Shown: positions 42,166 through 50,308 of the stretch, one piece after another
How positions within the stretch are numbered: position 1 is the first letter of the stretch
How the letters are laid out: every line of letters begins with the position of its first letter
Origin: Promethearchaeota archaeon
GTDB lineage: Archaea; Asgardarchaeota; Thorarchaeia; Thorarchaeales; Thorarchaeaceae
DNA length: 64,000 bases
Direction of reading: 5' to 3'
NCBI GenBank assembly: GCA_014728035.1
Contig: WJMJ01000022.1
Coordinates: forward strand, 1 to 64,000
Program-made: the position numbers and the translations under genes
The notes under the pieces: generated by a model
The model's input: only the letters and a program-made list of their open reading frames with translations
Told to the model about the DNA's origin: nothing
Database searches by the model: none

Positions 42166-42249
42166 TTACCTCCTGAAGTAGGCATCAGTGATAGCCTTGG
42201 TTGAGGGGGTCTTGGTTGCCTTGATGATCTTGGTCTTGGATACCGCCAT
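42166..42249 (-). CDS. Micro-protein 2 of tandem cluster (27 residues, basic)
   Basis: ATG at 42249 follows GGAGG by nine bases; that site is embedded in the Arg-Arg-stop end of micro-gene 1. The 27 residues begin MAVSKTKIIKATKTPSTKAI and end TDAYFRR, net charge about +6. All five lysines use AAG. The C-terminal pattern TKAxTxAYxxRR is shared with micro-protein 1, so the two are paralogues. No recognised family; not like eL41 or other tiny ribosomal proteins. Confidence 0.6.
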   Translation of the reverse strand: MAVSKTKIIKATKTPSTKAITDAYFRR

Positions 42250-42255
42250 TGTGTT

Positions 42256-42360
42256 CTACCTCCGGTAGGTGTAAGCAAAGGTCAGAGCCTTGGTGGTCTG
42301 CTTCTTACGGGTGATGTTCTTTGTCTCTGAGTTGGGTCGGGAGTTAATCGCTAACGCCAT
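42256..42360 (-). CDS. Micro-protein 1 of tandem cluster (34 residues, basic)
   Basis: ATG at 42360 lies about 36 bases from a TATA box, so the transcript would be nearly leaderless. The product begins MALAINSRPNSETKNITRKK and ends TKALTFAYTYRR, with net charge about +7 and all four lysines encoded by AAG. The last codons CGG AGG TAG double as the ribosome site for the next gene. Codon choice (AAG, ACC, ATC) is like that of highly expressed genes. No family recognised. Confidence 0.6.
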   Translation of the reverse strand: MALAINSRPNSETKNITRKKQTTKALTFAYTYRR

Positions 42361-42389
42361 GATTGTTCACAAGATTACTACTCAGAATC

Positions 42390-42400
42390 AGTATATAATG
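42390..42400 (-). promoter_or_regulatory. TATA box for the micro-gene cluster
   Basis: On the minus strand the sequence CATTATATACT sits about 30-40 bases upstream of the first micro-gene ATG, the proper distance for an archaeal promoter with a very short leader. A separate plus-strand TATA-like CTTAAATTT near 42468 probably serves the divergent DsrE-like gene. Confidence 0.55.
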
Positions 42401-42511
42401 GAAAGCCACGATTATAGGACACTGGAAGTAGTCACAATTTGTGACTATGTCATCAGTTCTAAATAGCTTAAATTTGGTGAAGCATTACATACTTAGAAAC
42501 GGTGATACACT

Positions 42512-42859
42512 TTGACAAAAATTGCAGTTGTAATCAAATCCGAGCCATATTCTGATGAAAGCGTTTATACTGGATTGAAATTCGTCAAGAGCGCTTTGTC
42601 AGAAGGGCATAATGTTGAAGTCTTCTTAGTCCAAGGTGGAGTATTTTGTGCGTTAAGCAAACAAAATCCTAAAGATATGCCAAATCTCTATTCTCTCTTG
42701 GAACAGTTAATATCCGATGGTGCCCGTATTGTTTGTTGTGGTACTTGCGTGTCTTCACGCGGTATTGATACAACAATGATTCATCCGAATGTTGAGATTG
42801 GTTCTATGCAAATCTTTGTTGAAATGATTGCTTCATCTAATTCATCTATAACATTCTAA
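42512..42859 (+). CDS. DsrE-family sulfur-relay-like protein
   Basis: Small alpha/beta protein of the DsrE/TusD fold, which in relatives carries persulfide sulfur on a cysteine. KIAVVIKSEPYSDESVYTGL forms the first strand-helix, GHNVEVFLVQGGVFCAL the second, and ARIVCCGTCVSSRGI carries three cysteines at the position of the active cysteine loop. The length of 115 residues is normal. The start is TTG with GGTGA ahead of it. It stands alone, so its partner is unknown; tRNA thiolation is one possibility. Confidence 0.82.
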   Translation: MTKIAVVIKSEPYSDESVYTGLKFVKSALSEGHNVEVFLVQGGVFCALSKQNPKDMPNLYSLLEQLISDGARIVCCGTCVSSRGIDTTMIHPNVEIGSMQIFVEMIASSNSSITF

Positions 42860-42882
42860 ACTCATTTTTCAGTCATGTGAAT

Positions 42883-43419
42883 TCATTCGCGTGACTGACT
42901 TTCCATTATTTCTGATTGAACTTGTACAACTTCTGTACTATTCTTACAGGATGCATAGGCATCCAATAATTCTCTGTTGAGCGTTATGAATGCTGAACCC
43001 CATTTGAATATCGACATAATCGTTTCTGCATCCTTCTGAAATCCTGCAATCCATAAAGCAGCAGCAATTGCTTCAGCTGTCGATAGTTTGATAGGTTTGT
43101 ACGTATTGATTGGATTTGCCGCTAATAGATAAGGTAAAGCACGCTGGGTACCATGTTTTGATGCTCGAAATACATCTTCTGCTTGTTTCCATGAACAATC
43201 CAGTGCGACTAGACCATGCTTTTCGACTTTTTCTCTGTCTTCATTGGAGAAAGCAGTTCTTGATACCGGATTAAGAACTACAGAAGCTCTAGGTACTCTA
43301 CGAAGATCTTTGATTATTTTTGCAAGATGCCATCTTCCAAGTCGTATTCCTGTACATTTTTTTGGATCACATTGTGATGCGTGATATACAAATATCTTCG
43401 ATTCGACCTGTTTTCTCAT
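42883..43419 (-). CDS. tsr3: rRNA aminocarboxypropyltransferase Tsr3
   Basis: Transfers the aminocarboxypropyl group of SAM to a hypermodified uridine of small-subunit rRNA. KIFVYHASQCDPKKCTGIRL, VPRASVVLNPVSRTAFSNED, LVALDCSWKQAEDVF and RALPYLLAANPINTYKPIKL match the archaeal/eukaryotic Tsr3 core. AEAIAAALWIAGF follows. The length is 178 residues. Its 3' end forms part of a hairpin shared with the convergent DsrE-like gene. Confidence 0.92.
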   Translation of the reverse strand: MRKQVESKIFVYHASQCDPKKCTGIRLGRWHLAKIIKDLRRVPRASVVLNPVSRTAFSNEDREKVEKHGLVALDCSWKQAEDVFRASKHGTQRALPYLLAANPINTYKPIKLSTAEAIAAALWIAGFQKDAETIMSIFKWGSAFITLNRELLDAYASCKNSTEVVQVQSEIMESQSRE

Positions 43420-43482
43420 TCTATTTCACTAATAGTCAATTCGTAACAGATTTCAGGCTTCCCCTCCAGCATTTTACAAGAC

Positions 43483-43755
43483 ATGACAACTAATTCCATT
43501 TCTGGTATTGATTGCGAGATTTGCACATCATCTAGTGCAAACCAGAGATGTAGATTATGTGGAGCTTTTGTATGTACCTCTTGTTTTTCAAAAGGCAATC
43601 TCTGCATCAGCTGTTATGAAACACAATGTGCAGTTTGTCATGAATATCTGTCATCTCGGGCTTGTAATTTGTGTGGGCAACTTGTCTGTGAAGACCACGG
43701 CAAGAAAATCAACGAACGCACAATCTGTAAAAATTGTCTGGGGGCTTCTTCATGA
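43483..43755 (+). CDS. Cys-rich zinc-finger protein, tandem repeat
   Basis: A 90-residue protein with 17 Cys and few other metal ligands. Two copies of a C-x2-C...C-x-L-C-G-x2-V-C module are visible: CEICTSSSANQRCRLCGAFV then CTSC, and CAVCHEYLSSRACNLCGQLV then CEDH. Each looks like a B-box or treble-clef zinc site, and a final CKNC closes the second. Its stop codon overlaps the TiaS start, so the two are cotranscribed. A role in RNA or protein binding with TiaS is inference only. Confidence 0.75.
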   Translation: MTTNSISGIDCEICTSSSANQRCRLCGAFVCTSCFSKGNLCISCYETQCAVCHEYLSSRACNLCGQLVCEDHGKKINERTICKNCLGASS

Positions 43756-45101
43756 AGACCCAGGTACTACATATTGGTTTTGATGATATTGACAATCCAG
43801 AAGGGGGATGCACCACTCATTTTGCAAGTATTATGATTGATAAAATGAATGAACTGGGTGTGGAGTGGATGGATTTTCCTAATCTCATTCGTCTTAATCC
43901 TAATATCCCCTTTAGAACAAGAGGAAATGGTGCTATAGCTTTCAGAATAATGACTGATTCGGAACCGAAAGAACTACTGAAGATGTTTATGAAAGAAGCT
44001 CTTTCCTATGCTAGAACTGATTATCAAAATACTAATCCTGGTATTGCTATTGTACCAGACCCAATTCCCGGATTGCTGCATCAAATAGCTCGGGATGCTC
44101 TTTGGCGTTTTGTTCCTACTACTTACATAAATCGTATTCTACATGGTTATGATTGGCAAATTATGAAAGTAGGATCTGGAAGGGGTTTAATTGGGGCACT
44201 AGCAGCAATTGGTAATACTTTGCTTGGAGACCACACATACGAACTTGTTACTTACCGATCATTGGATGATGCCAAGGAATCGCGAGATGTAAATACAGAA
44301 TCCGTTATTGCGATGGATGAAAAATTTTCGAAACTCACCTTCGCAAATATTGATTATGATACTGGTCAGATACTTATTGAACCCCACGGACCTGATCCCG
44401 TTCTTTTTGGTTTAAGAGGTGAAAATCCAGATGTCCTAAAGGAGGCATCTAACTATATTGTTGCAAAACAATCTGTTCGAAGGTGGACAATATTCCGAAC
44501 AAATCAGGGTACTGGAGTTCATCTTCAGAATCAATTGTTGATTAAAGATCTACGTCCCTATCAAGCTGCTACTGTAAAATGTACGGTTCGTGAAAGCCCA
44601 AAGATTATTGAAGGTGGACATCTCATCTTTTCGGTATTTGATGATACTGGATCTATTGAATGTGCTGTATATGAGCCAACTGGTGGATTCAGAGATATAA
44701 TTAAGAAATTAATTCCCAATGATATCGTTCTGTTACACGCCGGAGTAAGGCCAGCTTCAAGAACACATGATAGAACCCTGAATATCGAAGGAATTGAGAT
44801 TGTAAAGTTGGCTACTAAACGTTCGTATTCAAACCCATTATGTCCAAAGTGTGGTAAACGTTTGAAAAGTGCAGGTAGAAACAAGGGATACAAATGTACA
44901 AAATGTGGTTTCAAAAGTTCAGAATTGGAGAAAATTCAAACCCTTGAAGAGAGAACACTCGCTCCTAAATTATACCTTCCGCCCCCTCGTGCTCAACGCC
45001 ATCTAACACGTCCATACTCCAGAATTAACCATGATAATAGTGATAGAGAGATACCGTTGGCTTCAGAATGGCACTCTAATCAATTAAAAGAAGAAAAGTG
45101 A
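43752..45101 (+). CDS. tiaS: tRNA(Ile2) 2-agmatinylcytidine synthetase TiaS
   Basis: Archaeal enzyme that attaches agmatine to C34 of tRNA-Ile(CAU), letting it read AUA. The N-terminal HIGFDDIDNPEGGCTTHFAS, RLNPNIPFRTRGNGAIAFRI and GSGRGLIGALAAIGNTL are family blocks. An OB-fold domain (ATVKCTVRESPKIIEGGHLI) and a C-terminal zinc ribbon (CPKCGKRLKSAGRNKGYKC, then KC) complete it. The length is 449 residues. ATG 43752 overlaps the upstream stop, while the longer frame to 43734 lies inside the zinc-finger gene. Confidence 0.94.
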   Translation: MKTQVLHIGFDDIDNPEGGCTTHFASIMIDKMNELGVEWMDFPNLIRLNPNIPFRTRGNGAIAFRIMTDSEPKELLKMFMKEALSYARTDYQNTNPGIAIVPDPIPGLLHQIARDALWRFVPTTYINRILHGYDWQIMKVGSGRGLIGALAAIGNTLLGDHTYELVTYRSLDDAKESRDVNTESVIAMDEKFSKLTFANIDYDTGQILIEPHGPDPVLFGLRGENPDVLKEASNYIVAKQSVRRWTIFRTNQGTGVHLQNQLLIKDLRPYQAATVKCTVRESPKIIEGGHLIFSVFDDTGSIECAVYEPTGGFRDIIKKLIPNDIVLLHAGVRPASRTHDRTLNIEGIEIVKLATKRSYSNPLCPKCGKRLKSAGRNKGYKCTKCGFKSSELEKIQTLEERTLAPKLYLPPPRAQRHLTRPYSRINHDNSDREIPLASEWHSNQLKEEK

Positions 45102-45118
45102 GTAGATTCGATTTCGAA

Positions 45119-45520
45119 TCATACTCTTCTGCCACGGCGACCGCCTGGCTTTCTTGTACCATCATGTGGGATTGGAGTTACTTCGTCTATGATTCCAATT
45201 CTCAGCCCAGCTCTACTCAATGCTCGGATTGCTGCTTGAGCTCCGGGACCTGGTGTTTTGGGGCCATGTCCTCCTGGGGCTCGGACTCTGATGTGTATGC
45301 CGTAAATTCCTTTATCCTTCGCTTCACGGGCTGCTTGAAAAGCTGCCTGCATTGCAGCATGTGGTGATGATTCATTTCGGTCGGCTTTGACCATCATACC
45401 ACCACTGTATCGTGCTATTGTTTCCGCTCCAGTGATGTCTGTTATGTGAATGATACTATCATTATATGATGCATAAATATGAGCAATTGCCCACTTATCA
45501 CGTTCAGTCTTTTTACTCAT
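45119..45520 (-). CDS. rps11: Ribosomal protein uS11
   Basis: Small-subunit platform protein. [60 protein letters not shown] and [20 protein letters not shown] are all diagnostic. The basic C-terminus is [10 protein letters not shown]. The 133-residue length is normal for archaea. It is the last gene of a uS13-uS4-uS11 transcript, converging on TiaS. Confidence 0.96.
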   Translation of the reverse strand: MSKKTERDKWAIAHIYASYNDSIIHITDITGAETIARYSGGMMVKADRNESSPHAAMQAAFQAAREAKDKGIYGIHIRVRAPGGHGPKTPGPGAQAAIRALSRAGLRIGIIDEVTPIPHDGTRKPGGRRGRRV

Positions 45521-45526
45521 CTACAA

Positions 45527-46096
45527 TCAATCCTCTTCATCATCTATTTCTTCGCTATCTCCAGCCATTTGTGCTGCACTGGATGCTGCTATACGTGCTG
45601 GATGGGTGTCATCATTGAGCGGTGAACTAGCAGAATATGTGAGTCTTTCTTCTTCTGAAATGGTTATAATTCTGCTTGGCGTAGTTATTCTGGCACCATC
45701 AATTGCAACATGTCCATGAGTAACAAGCTGTCTTGCATGATGTGGGGAACATGCAAGGCCTTTTCTTAGAACAAGAGTCTGTAAGCGTCTCTCTAATACA
45801 TCTTCTAATGTGAGATCGAGCACACTGTCCAAAGTTGGTTCTCCAGTTAGGATTCCTTCTCGAGTGAGTTTAGTTATGAGTTCTCGTTCAAGTTGAGCTC
45901 TTTCCGATGAAGGTAGTGCAAGTAGGTTTCTTGCTTGTCTTCTAACACGAGAGAGTTCAGTTTTATGTCTCCATAACTCTCGTTTATTTCTCATACCGTA
46001 GCCACCTACTAGCTCAAGCTCCTGTTCGAATCGCTCGCTGTCAAAGGGCTTCTTTGGAGCAACATATCGTTTTTTCTGTCGGCGTGGATCTCCCAT
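45527..46096 (-). CDS. rps4: Ribosomal protein uS4
   Basis: Primary 16S rRNA-binding protein. The archaeal N-terminus GDPRRQKKRYVAPKKPFDSE is followed by LVGGYGMRNKRELWRHKTEL and the S4 domain (ERRLQTLVLRKGLACSPHHA, RQLVTHGHVAIDGARITTPS). The C-terminus carries a short acidic tail. The length is 189 residues. The ATG overlaps the uS13 stop (TAATG); nothing separates it from uS11 but six bases. Confidence 0.96.
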   Translation of the reverse strand: MGDPRRQKKRYVAPKKPFDSERFEQELELVGGYGMRNKRELWRHKTELSRVRRQARNLLALPSSERAQLERELITKLTREGILTGEPTLDSVLDLTLEDVLERRLQTLVLRKGLACSPHHARQLVTHGHVAIDGARITTPSRIITISEEERLTYSASSPLNDDTHPARIAASSAAQMAGDSEEIDDEED

Positions 46097-46575
46097 TAGT
46101 CAGTCCCCTTATCAGCTTGTTTTGCAAGTTTCTTTCTTGATACTCCGACAGCAACGCCGCCACGTCCAGTAGTTCTAGTGTGTTGACCACGGACTTTGAG
46201 ACCGAGTGAGTGTCTAACTCCTCGCCAAGAGCGTATTCTTTTGAGTCGGTCGATATCCGAGCGGTGTACAAATTCAAGATCCGCACCGATTAAATGGATC
46301 ATTTTGCCAGTCCGTCTATCTCGCGGGCGATTGACATACCATTCAGGCATTCCTGCTTCAACAGGATTTTTGAGAATTGTTTCAATCTCTGAGATATTCT
46401 CTTCACTAAGGAATCCCAATCTCATTTTTGGGTCTAAATTCAATTTTCTAACTAGTGCTTTTGACAATCGAAGGCCTACTCCTCGAACACTTGTAAGCCC
46501 TTGGAGTAAGTTGATTTGGCCATCAATGTCATGACCTGCTAACCGTACAATGTGTTTGTATTCTTGCTCGGACAT
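46096..46575 (-). CDS. rps13: Ribosomal protein uS13
   Basis: Head protein contacting P-site tRNA. IVRLAGHDIDGQINLLQGLT, SVRGVGLRLSKALVRKLNLD and SWRGVRHSLGLKVRGQHTRT with TTGRGGVAVGVSRKK form the conserved core. The length of 159 residues is usual for archaea. It starts the uS13-uS4-uS11 run. A TATA-like TTATAA lies upstream near 46632 on the minus strand, facing the divergent hypothetical gene. Confidence 0.96.
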   Translation of the reverse strand: MSEQEYKHIVRLAGHDIDGQINLLQGLTSVRGVGLRLSKALVRKLNLDPKMRLGFLSEENISEIETILKNPVEAGMPEWYVNRPRDRRTGKMIHLIGADLEFVHRSDIDRLKRIRSWRGVRHSLGLKVRGQHTRTTGRGGVAVGVSRKKLAKQADKGTD

Positions 46576-46710
46576 GGTTGATTACCTCATTTTGACTGGC
46601 TTGAGGCTAGTTCGCTTCTTTTTGGTAGACTTATAACACTTACCATCAGACAATGAACTTTTCTAGGTGCCTTTAAGGAATTGTCAATACTTATTCATAG
46701 GTCTATCGAA

Positions 46711-47121
46711 ATGCCACGCCATAAAAACCACAATCAGAGAGAGTGTATTATATTTGAGGGGCCACTACTCAAGAGTATCCAAAATTACCTTCTTAATAAG
46801 CTAAGGTTAGTAGTGCAAAAGTCCTCTGAGATATATCCCTCTGCGATTATTGCAAGCAATAACCTTGCAGATCAGTTCATATTGGAAAACTGGGGGATTA
46901 GAAAATCTCAACGTCAGAACTATCGAAATCTCTTTACCCGCGTGAGAACAGAATGTCGATCTATCTTTGCAAGATATTTGAATGATGGACGTATTGACAT
47001 TAACGTTTCATCTCACAAGTACTCATTTAGAGTGTACAAGTTTAGTGAAAATCGGGGGAATCTGATCCTTAACTTTGTCCGTTTTAGGAGAAACTCAGAA
47101 TGGGCACCATCTGCGTCCTAA
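46711..47121 (+). CDS. Hypothetical basic protein
   Basis: A 136-residue basic protein of unknown family, starting MPRHKNHNQRECIIFEGPLL and rich in Arg, Asn and Ser. Segments such as LLNKLRLVVQKSSEI and RKSQRQNYRNLFTRVRTECR look helical and nucleic-acid-binding in character. No catalytic motif is visible. ATG 46711 is chosen; the open frame to 46681 lacks a better start. It is divergent from the uS13 operon and could share its promoter region. Confidence 0.6.
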   Translation: MPRHKNHNQRECIIFEGPLLKSIQNYLLNKLRLVVQKSSEIYPSAIIASNNLADQFILENWGIRKSQRQNYRNLFTRVRTECRSIFARYLNDGRIDINVSSHKYSFRVYKFSENRGNLILNFVRFRRNSEWAPSAS

Positions 47122-47142
47122 CTATACAGATTCTATTCTGTA

Positions 47143-47553
47143 CTAGGGGTTGTCCCCAAACTCTGAAGTCAGCCTTCTAAGTAAGGGAGAAGGAACGTAT
47201 TTCATCACCAGCTTGGTTCCTTTCTTAGTTAGACTTCCTTCTACATATGTGTCATCTGATGAAATTACATGTACTAGGTCTCGTTTCTTCAGCTCTTTCA
47301 AGCTTTTGAGAACTAGTTGTGTTAATTCATCATCAGTTAGACGTATTTCCCCCATTGGGTTTTGAATCGTCTTAGATCTGCGAAGTATGTATTTCAGGGA
47401 ATTGAGCTGACGTCTATTGTTATCATATGGACTTGAGAACATCCAAAGTAGAATAATCAGGTCTTGTATCTCCAGTCCTATCTTTGGGTATCTCAAAAGA
47501 GTCCTTTTCGCAACAAGTTCAACCATTGGCATTTTGATACAATTCCTTTTCAT
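47143..47553 (-). CDS. Hypothetical protein, possible winged helix
   Basis: A 136-residue protein. The C-terminal half resembles a winged helix: LTDDELTQLVLKSLKELKKR then DLVHVISSDDTYVEGSLTKK, ending with GTKLVMKYVPSPLLRRL. The N-terminal half is helical. No other motif appears. It lies downstream of the zinc-ribbon protein gene on the same strand and may be cotranscribed with it. Regulation or RNA binding is plausible but unproven. Confidence 0.6.
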   Translation of the reverse strand: MKRNCIKMPMVELVAKRTLLRYPKIGLEIQDLIILLWMFSSPYDNNRRQLNSLKYILRRSKTIQNPMGEIRLTDDELTQLVLKSLKELKKRDLVHVISSDDTYVEGSLTKKGTKLVMKYVPSPLLRRLTSEFGDNP

Positions 47554-47580
47554 ATTTTGATTATTATCCTACATTTGTGC

Positions 47581-48288
47581 CTATATTAGTTGGACAATTC
47601 CAGGCTTTGGTTCAAATATCTCACCTGTCCGCATCAGCTTATCAAGAGACTCTTCCACGGAACTTTCCGAAATTTTTGCTTGTTGAAAATGATAAATCAA
47701 CTCAACAACTTCGAGAGGTCCTCCTTTCTGATGAAGTAATTCGATAATGTCCTTTGAAACATCTGTTTTACGACTTTCGTCTCTATCCTCTTCATTTTCT
47801 ACTTTTACTAATTTTATCTTCCACGGTCTTGGGAATATTAGAACTCCTGCATTTGCTAACTTGTTTAGTTGACTCTCAACCCATTTCCAATCTAGTTGAT
47901 ATTCCGGACAGACTTCTTCAATATGATCTAATGAGCATCCTTCTTTTCCCGCTTCATTTTCTAACAATGTCATTAATCGTGCATTTTTTCCAGTAGGTAG
48001 ACTCTGCTCTTCATCAGCGATGTCAGACACTTCGATTCTTTCTTCAGGAACTAACTTCAAAACTTTCTTTCTTGACCTCTCTACTGCTTTATGAAATTCT
48101 TCGTCACCTTGTGCGTTATATTCTCTTACCGCTGCTGATGCTTGTTGATGTGTGTCGTACAAAGCCTTTCTGGCTTTTTTAATGGATATGAAATGGCCAC
48201 AATAAGAACATCTTCTTCGCTTCTGGCCAACAGGTGCTAGAGTGAACCGATGGCATTTGGAACACATGAATACATAGAATCGTTTCAA
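47581..48288 (-). CDS. Zinc-ribbon protein with C-terminal winged-helix region
   Basis: A 235-residue protein. The N-terminal 40 residues form a zinc ribbon of the DUF1922 type (MCSKCHRFTLAPVGQKRRRC followed by SYCGHFISIKKA). A coiled basic segment follows (RSRKKVLKLVPEERIEVSDI). The C-terminal 110 residues contain two possible winged-helix units (LEVVELIYHFQQAKISESSV, then EESLDKLMRTGEIFEPKPGI). The ending GEIFEPKPGIVQL resembles the winged-helix tail of MCM and related replication proteins. Function unknown; nucleic-acid binding is likely. Confidence 0.7.
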   Translation of the reverse strand: MKRFYVFMCSKCHRFTLAPVGQKRRRCSYCGHFISIKKARKALYDTHQQASAAVREYNAQGDEEFHKAVERSRKKVLKLVPEERIEVSDIADEEQSLPTGKNARLMTLLENEAGKEGCSLDHIEEVCPEYQLDWKWVESQLNKLANAGVLIFPRPWKIKLVKVENEEDRDESRKTDVSKDIIELLHQKGGPLEVVELIYHFQQAKISESSVEESLDKLMRTGEIFEPKPGIVQLI

Positions 48289-48408
48289 GATGATTTACTC
48301 CGGTTTTAATTCTCTATCTTTCTGTACGTATATAATGCTCACTCTCGAAATCCATATGTTAACAGTTATATCTCTACTACTGATTCGCAATTCTTGGAGA
48401 AGTAAACC

Positions 48409-48630
48409 ATGGCAAAAAAAGCTAAAGCTATTCTGATTGATGATAAGCTCTGTAAGGGCTGTCATATCTGTATTGCTGTTTGTCCTCATGGTGTTCTTGA
48501 GAAATCTAAAGAAGTGGATAACCGTGGGTTTTTTCTTCCTGATGTGGTAGATCTCGAAACCTGTAAAGTCTGCAAATTATGTGAGATGGAATGTCCTGAC
48601 TTTGCAATTACTGTTGTTGTAGATGAATAA
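48409..48630 (+). CDS. Two-cluster 4Fe-4S ferredoxin (KorD-like)
   Basis: Small electron carrier of 73 residues with two complete 4Fe-4S motifs, CKGCHICIAVCP and CKVCKLCEMECP. Layout and size match the delta subunit of 2-oxoacid:ferredoxin oxidoreductases (KorD/VorD). No alpha, beta or gamma subunit gene is nearby, so it may be a free ferredoxin or a separated subunit. GGAGAAG precedes the ATG. Confidence 0.85.
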   Translation: MAKKAKAILIDDKLCKGCHICIAVCPHGVLEKSKEVDNRGFFLPDVVDLETCKVCKLCEMECPDFAITVVVDE

Positions 48631-48728
48631 ATAGACCAAAATCGTATTTTACATAGTATAATTCATAATACATACTGTAATTAATTGGAAGTGAGTACTA
48701 TTTATGACTCGAAAGTGGAGTGTCTACA

Positions 48729-49289
48729 TTGGAGAATCCCAATATCAAAATCCTTTTAGAACTGAGAAGCGACTTGGAAGAACAGATAGAGAAACATCGT
48801 AAGGAGATTGAAACCCTACAGTCGTACATACGAGCTTTAGACTCGATGATAGACGTAGGTAGTTTCTCTACTGCTGATGCGGTCATGGCCGAAGCTCAGG
48901 ATACAATCGAGGATGAAACACCTGATGAAGAACCTGAACTGAAGACTATTGTTGTTATGAATAAGGCTCGCGATTTAGAACTAGCAACAATTGAAATCCT
49001 TGATCAAGAGCTAAGGATTATTCCTTCAGAAACTGCACTATATGATATCAAGTTAGGTGCTTTTGCAAAATTTTTCTTGGATAAGATTCTTGGGCAATTT
49101 CAAAGAGAGGACCGACAAAGAGTTGAACAAGATGAACTTGATTGGGAGGATGCTTTCGAATTCAATGTTATTGCGGAAGATGGCATTTTAGATGAAATTC
49201 TCATTCACAATTATGGTTCTGAAGCTCGATTAAATGAGATTGAACGTACATTGAGATGGTCTTTGGAAAAAATCTATCGTGAACGATAA
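48729..49289 (+). CDS. Coiled-coil hypothetical protein
   Basis: A 186-residue acidic protein. Residues 5-45 form an obvious coiled coil (LLELRSDLEEQIEKHRKEIE, TLQSYIRALDSMIDVGSF). An acidic linker follows (EDETPDEEPELK), then a compact alpha/beta domain ending GSEARLNEIERTLRWSLEKI. TTG 48729 is favoured because GGAG at 48717-48720 gives eight-base spacing; GTG 48720 overlaps that site. No family was recognised. It may be a structural or adaptor protein. Confidence 0.65.
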   Translation: MENPNIKILLELRSDLEEQIEKHRKEIETLQSYIRALDSMIDVGSFSTADAVMAEAQDTIEDETPDEEPELKTIVVMNKARDLELATIEILDQELRIIPSETALYDIKLGAFAKFFLDKILGQFQREDRQRVEQDELDWEDAFEFNVIAEDGILDEILIHNYGSEARLNEIERTLRWSLEKIYRER

Positions 49290-49394
49290 GATTAGAAAAG
49301 GGCGCGCAATGGAAATAGAGGCAAGTTATTTATATCCTGAAAAAAATGTGCTTATATATACGCTGAAGTCTTGAGGCAGAGGAGCGTAGCAGAA

Positions 49395-50006
49395 GTGGCT
49401 CATATAGAAAAAGTAAGTATGGTTGTCAGTCCACATGTAGTGGTTAACACTGTACGTGATGCGCATGAATACTACCAAGGTCACAGAATAGATGAACGGT
49501 ACGAGGCTATGGCTTTAGACCTGATTCGTCGATACGTTTCTCAAGAGGGACTTCCTCGTGACGAAGAACCATTCTTTGGCGCAACTTTGTATATGGTCAC
49601 ACGACATCCCTGGAGCCATCCAAACCCTCTTACCAAGACTGAATTTGCAGCAAAATTGAGAATGAAAGAATCCAGTCTTGATTGGTACACTGCTAGTATT
49701 GTAGAAAAACTAGGGTTCGTTGTAATGCATGATAAGAGCCATTTACCCTTCTTTCTAGATCCTGATGGCACAATTATGAGTGTTGTCAACTCAGTTGTCA
49801 AATCAAGTGTTGGAGAGGAGGTCGTTCACAGTATCGTGCGTGGAAGCGTTGTTGCTCCAAATGCGCTTGCTGATAGAATAGTCGATAGATTATGCAGCGT
49901 AGTAAAAATAATTCCTCCTGCTTTTCAGCAAGAGCTTTATTCTGTAGTAGAAAGAAAAATTGAGGAAGTTAGTAGTCAGCTTCTAAATGAGTTGAATCGT
50001 GAATAA
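49395..50006 (+). CDS. Hypothetical protein, possible cyclin-like fold
   Basis: A 203-residue mostly helical protein (HIDERYEAMALDLIRRYVSQ-like, FFGATLYMVTRHPWSHPNPL, LTKTEFAAKLRMKESSLDWY). The alternation of helices with a central VTRHPW-type turn resembles cyclin boxes of the TFB/cyclin family, but no signature is strong. A TATA box TTATATATA at 49352-49360 predicts initiation near 49380, which supports GTG 49395 (GGAG ten bases before) rather than TTG 49371. Function unknown. Confidence 0.6.
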   Translation: MAHIEKVSMVVSPHVVVNTVRDAHEYYQGHRIDERYEAMALDLIRRYVSQEGLPRDEEPFFGATLYMVTRHPWSHPNPLTKTEFAAKLRMKESSLDWYTASIVEKLGFVVMHDKSHLPFFLDPDGTIMSVVNSVVKSSVGEEVVHSIVRGSVVAPNALADRIVDRLCSVVKIIPPAFQQELYSVVERKIEEVSSQLLNELNRE

Positions 50007-50011
50007 TTCAG

Positions 50012-50308
50012 CTAACTATTCTCTGGTTGCAGAGCAACTTCCTCTACAAATCTCTTTCCAGCAACAACTTGGTCGATTGAATGAATCACAGCTCCAGCTT
50101 CCTCAAGAATCTCTTTTATTGATTCGTACTGAAGATCATCACCTTCTAATGTTATGGCAATGCTTTCTGTGTTCTGGTCTACTTCTTTGAGGGATATATT
50201 GAGACCATTCACTCTATCATCTCTAGCAAGCATCAACGCAAGGTCAGTCAACCTTGGTGTGTGCGGTTTCAAAACATCTAAGACTATTCTTCTGATGCCA
50301 TGGGGCAA
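50012..50308 (-). CDS. DUF211-family protein
   Basis: Archaeal ferredoxin-fold protein of 98 residues; the family is structurally known, with no settled biochemical role. GIRRIVLDVLKPHTPRLTDL at the N-terminus, VNGLNISLKEVDQNTESIAI and IEILEEAGAVIHSIDQVVAG-like residues at the C-terminus are diagnostic. Metal-responsive or regulatory roles have been suggested. It converges on the gene at 49.4 kb, with five bases between stops. Confidence 0.88.
   Translation of the reverse strand: MPHGIRRIVLDVLKPHTPRLTDLALMLARDDRVNGLNISLKEVDQNTESIAITLEGDDLQYESIKEILEEAGAVIHSIDQVVAGKRFVEEVALQPENS

Noticed and set aside
42871..42896. Eleven-base hairpin between DsrE-like and Tsr3 genes as a terminator
   Set aside because: It has two G-T pairs, no T run, and overlaps the Tsr3 coding end; it may simply be chance pairing.
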